Positions 5,525 to 6,736 of a DNA stretch of 6,736 bases are shown here, piece by piece (position 1 is the stretch's first letter; each line of letters starts with the position of its first letter). The position numbers and the translations under genes were made by a program. The notes under the pieces are model-generated. The model did no database searches. It was not told the origin of the DNA and saw only the letters and a program-made list of their open reading frames with translations. Source of the DNA: Dehalococcoidales bacterium (lineage in GTDB: Bacteria > Chloroflexota > Dehalococcoidia > Dehalococcoidales > JAUXAE01); contig JAUXAE010000062.1 of NCBI GenBank assembly GCA_030620035.1, positions 1-6,736 on the forward strand. Direction: 5' to 3'.

Positions 5525-6335
5525 GCTTCCTGAAGTAGAGACGATAAAGAATGAGCTGGTGCCCCATGTCGTCGGCCGCCGTATCAGCGGTGTTACCCTG
5601 AGCTGGGAAGGTATCCTTAAGGAGCCTAATGCTCAAGAGTTCGATTCCCGTATTGCCGGGCAGGAAGTAACCGGGATAGGGCGGCGGGGTAAGTATCTCA
5701 TCTTCAGCCTAGGCAGCGGTGAATTACTCATTGTCCATCTTAAAATGAGCGGCTCACTGCTGCTGGGGTGGGATTCATCATCGCCACCCAGGTTCACCCG
5801 GGCGGTAATCCATCTGGACAATGGCCGCCATATCTTCTTTCGTGACCCGCGCAAGTTCGGCCGGATGCGGCTCCTTAAGGACAGCACTAGTATTATCGGT
5901 CGGCTGGGCCCGGAGCCGCTTGAGGCCGGCTTTACCCCCGAGCTTTTGGCCCGGCTTTTGTCTAAACGAAAGGCGCCAATAAAGGCAGTCCTTATTGACC
6001 AGAATTTCATCGCCGGCCTGGGCAATATGTATGCCGATGAGGCCTTGTTTGCCGCTGGCATTCACCCCTTGAGACCGGCGGCTAGCCTGACCCGGCGTGA
6101 AGCCTGGCGCCTTCATCGGGCTATTAAGCAGGTACTATCGTCGGCTATTGGTGATAAGGGGGCCAGCGTCACTACCTACTTTCGCCCCGGTGGTGAGCCG
6201 GGGAAAGCCCAGTTCCAGTTTCGGGTGGCCCACCGCCGCGGTGAGAACTGCCCGGTCTGTGGCACATCTCTTGAGCGTATCACTATCCGCGGCCGCGGCA
6301 GCTACTTCTGCCCCAGGTGCCAGCCGGAACCTTAA
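5517..6335 (+). CDS. mutM: Formamidopyrimidine-DNA glycosylase / AP lyase (Fpg)
   Basis: This 272-residue protein has the usual Fpg length and all key parts. It excises 8-oxoguanine and formamidopyrimidines and then cuts the backbone by beta-delta elimination. Seen are the catalytic MPELPEVETI start (Pro2 as Schiff-base nucleophile, Glu3), RRGKYL with Lys59, HLKMSG with void-filling Met77, DPRKFG with Arg112 and Phe114, and the helix-two-turn-helix segment DQNFIAGLGNMYADE (161-175) with Asn170. A C-terminal zinc finger is formed by Cys245, Cys248, Cys265 and Cys268, with Arg260 in RGRGSYFC. Endonuclease VIII (Nei) is less likely because the opening PELPEVE and the RKFG loop are Fpg-like. The stretch before the zinc finger reads QFRVAHRRG where many Fpg proteins have LQVYGR. 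The gene overlaps the PAP2 gene by eight bases and shares its transcript with polA, whose product can fill the gap that MutM creates. Confidence 0.97.
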   Translation: MPELPEVETIKNELVPHVVGRRISGVTLSWEGILKEPNAQEFDSRIAGQEVTGIGRRGKYLIFSLGSGELLIVHLKMSGSLLLGWDSSSPPRFTRAVIHLDNGRHIFFRDPRKFGRMRLLKDSTSIIGRLGPEPLEAGFTPELLARLLSKRKAPIKAVLIDQNFIAGLGNMYADEALFAAGIHPLRPAASLTRREAWRLHRAIKQVLSSAIGDKGASVTTYFRPGGEPGKAQFQFRVAHRRGENCPVCGTSLERITIRGRGSYFCPRCQPEP

Positions 6336-6377
6336 TCCCAGAGTCGGAATGGCGGGTTGTCAATCATCGGTATTCCT
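6336..6377. other. Short convergent gap between mutM and the right-hand membrane gene
   Basis: Two genes end facing each other across 42 bases. I looked for a bidirectional terminator hairpin and found none that I can support. Confidence 0.4.
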
Positions 6378-6713
6378 TTATGTTGTTTTTCGTCGTCCTT
6401 TGAGAAATATAACCAGGCCGCCAACAGTCGCTATAGTAAACGCCATAATACCAATACGCCAGATACCAATAGAGACAGGGTCTTCTATTCCGTACAGACC
6501 GTATAGTACATTGTGCACAACGACACCAACAATCTCCACCGCTAACGATATTCCGGCTACCAGCAGAAATACCTTCAGCCTTTTTAAACGTCTTTCGGCT
6601 AACTTTGGTTCCATCTGGTCATGGAATATTTTAGTTTTCTTTTTCCGAACCATCCTTACCAAGTATATCCAGACCACTATTAGGGCGAGACCAAGTACGA
6701 ACGGAATAAACAT
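6378..6713 (-). CDS. Small hypothetical membrane protein, three predicted helices (start uncertain)
   Basis: I do not recognise this 111-residue protein. It has hydrophobic segments at about 2-21 (FIPFVLGLALIVVWIYLV), 47-68 (VFLLVAGISLAVEIVGVVVH) and 83-103 (IGIWRIGIMAFTIATVGGLV). A lysine- and arginine-rich loop (VRKKKTKIF then ERRLKRLK, about 22-46) lies between the first two and probably faces the cytoplasm. It ends with a basic tail GRRKTT. The ATG at 6713 has only a weak AGG close upstream, and the frame stays open (AAAIIRP) to the window edge, so the real start may lie outside. The gene is less GC-rich than polA by eye. It converges on mutM and is unlikely to share its transcript. No function can be assigned. 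Confidence 0.6.
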   Translation of the reverse strand: MFIPFVLGLALIVVWIYLVRMVRKKKTKIFHDQMEPKLAERRLKRLKVFLLVAGISLAVEIVGVVVHNVLYGLYGIEDPVSIGIWRIGIMAFTIATVGGLVIFLKGRRKTT

Positions 6714-6736
6714 AGGCCTGATAATTGCCGCCGCTA

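Noticed and set aside
5633..6116. Two overlapping minus-strand open frames opposite mutM
   Set aside because: They compete with each other and with a fully conserved mutM, and neither has a sensible ribosome site or domain.
6287..6298. Perfect 12-base palindrome CCGCGGCCGCGG
   Set aside because: It encodes part of the conserved RGRG segment of the MutM zinc finger, so coding constraint and GC-rich codons explain it.
1..6736. Search for CRISPR repeats, insertion sequence ends, tRNA or other structured RNA genes, and toxin-antitoxin or defence systems
   Set aside because: No spaced direct repeats, terminal inverted repeats, transposase motifs, cloverleaf or riboswitch-like leaders were seen; gaps between genes are 130 bases or less.

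Overview
The window is an ordinary bacterial chromosome segment: densely coded, moderately GC-rich, with a housekeeping DNA-repair cluster at its centre. I see no mobile element, CRISPR array, tRNA or rRNA. The mixture of genes (ornithine carbamoyltransferase with an SLRTR motif, a DUF123/GIY-YIG-like protein, a proofreading-competent Pol I, MutM) and the style of the proteins suggest a Chloroflexota lineage, perhaps Dehalococcoidia. This is an impression from protein wording, not a demonstrated placement.

Layout. At the left edge (1-247, minus) is the start of argF, running off the window. A 100-base divergent spacer holds a promoter for argF and one for the plus-strand DUF123 gene (348-845); their upstream elements coincide. 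After a 129-base spacer with a good sigma-70-type promoter comes a two-gene unit: a membrane-anchored protein with a degenerate phospholipase D-like fold (975-1685) and, 6 bases later, a lipoprotein rhodanese (1692-2117). A third unit is polA (2172-4889), a PAP2-family membrane phosphatase (4898-5524) and mutM (5517-6335), tightly packed and partly overlapping. A small membrane protein (6378-6713 or longer, minus) converges on mutM at the right edge.

How the genes work together. MutM removes oxidised purines and nicks the site, and Pol I can fill the resulting gap, so co-expression of polA and mutM makes sense as base-excision repair. The PAP2 gene between them belongs to lipid or cell-envelope metabolism and is probably there only by operon packing. 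The pseudo-PLD and rhodanese genes are probably co-transcribed and both products are membrane-attached, but their joint function is unknown.

Points worth attention: polA appears to be transcribed as a leaderless mRNA from an extended -10 promoter that abuts its GTG start; its polymerase motif A carries Asp instead of the usual Glu at the sugar steric-gate position; the DUF123 gene also has a -10 box almost touching its ATG; and the PLD-like protein has lost the His and Lys of the HKD motif. I do not see a clearly new multi-gene system here. No gene-free stretch exceeds 300 bases.
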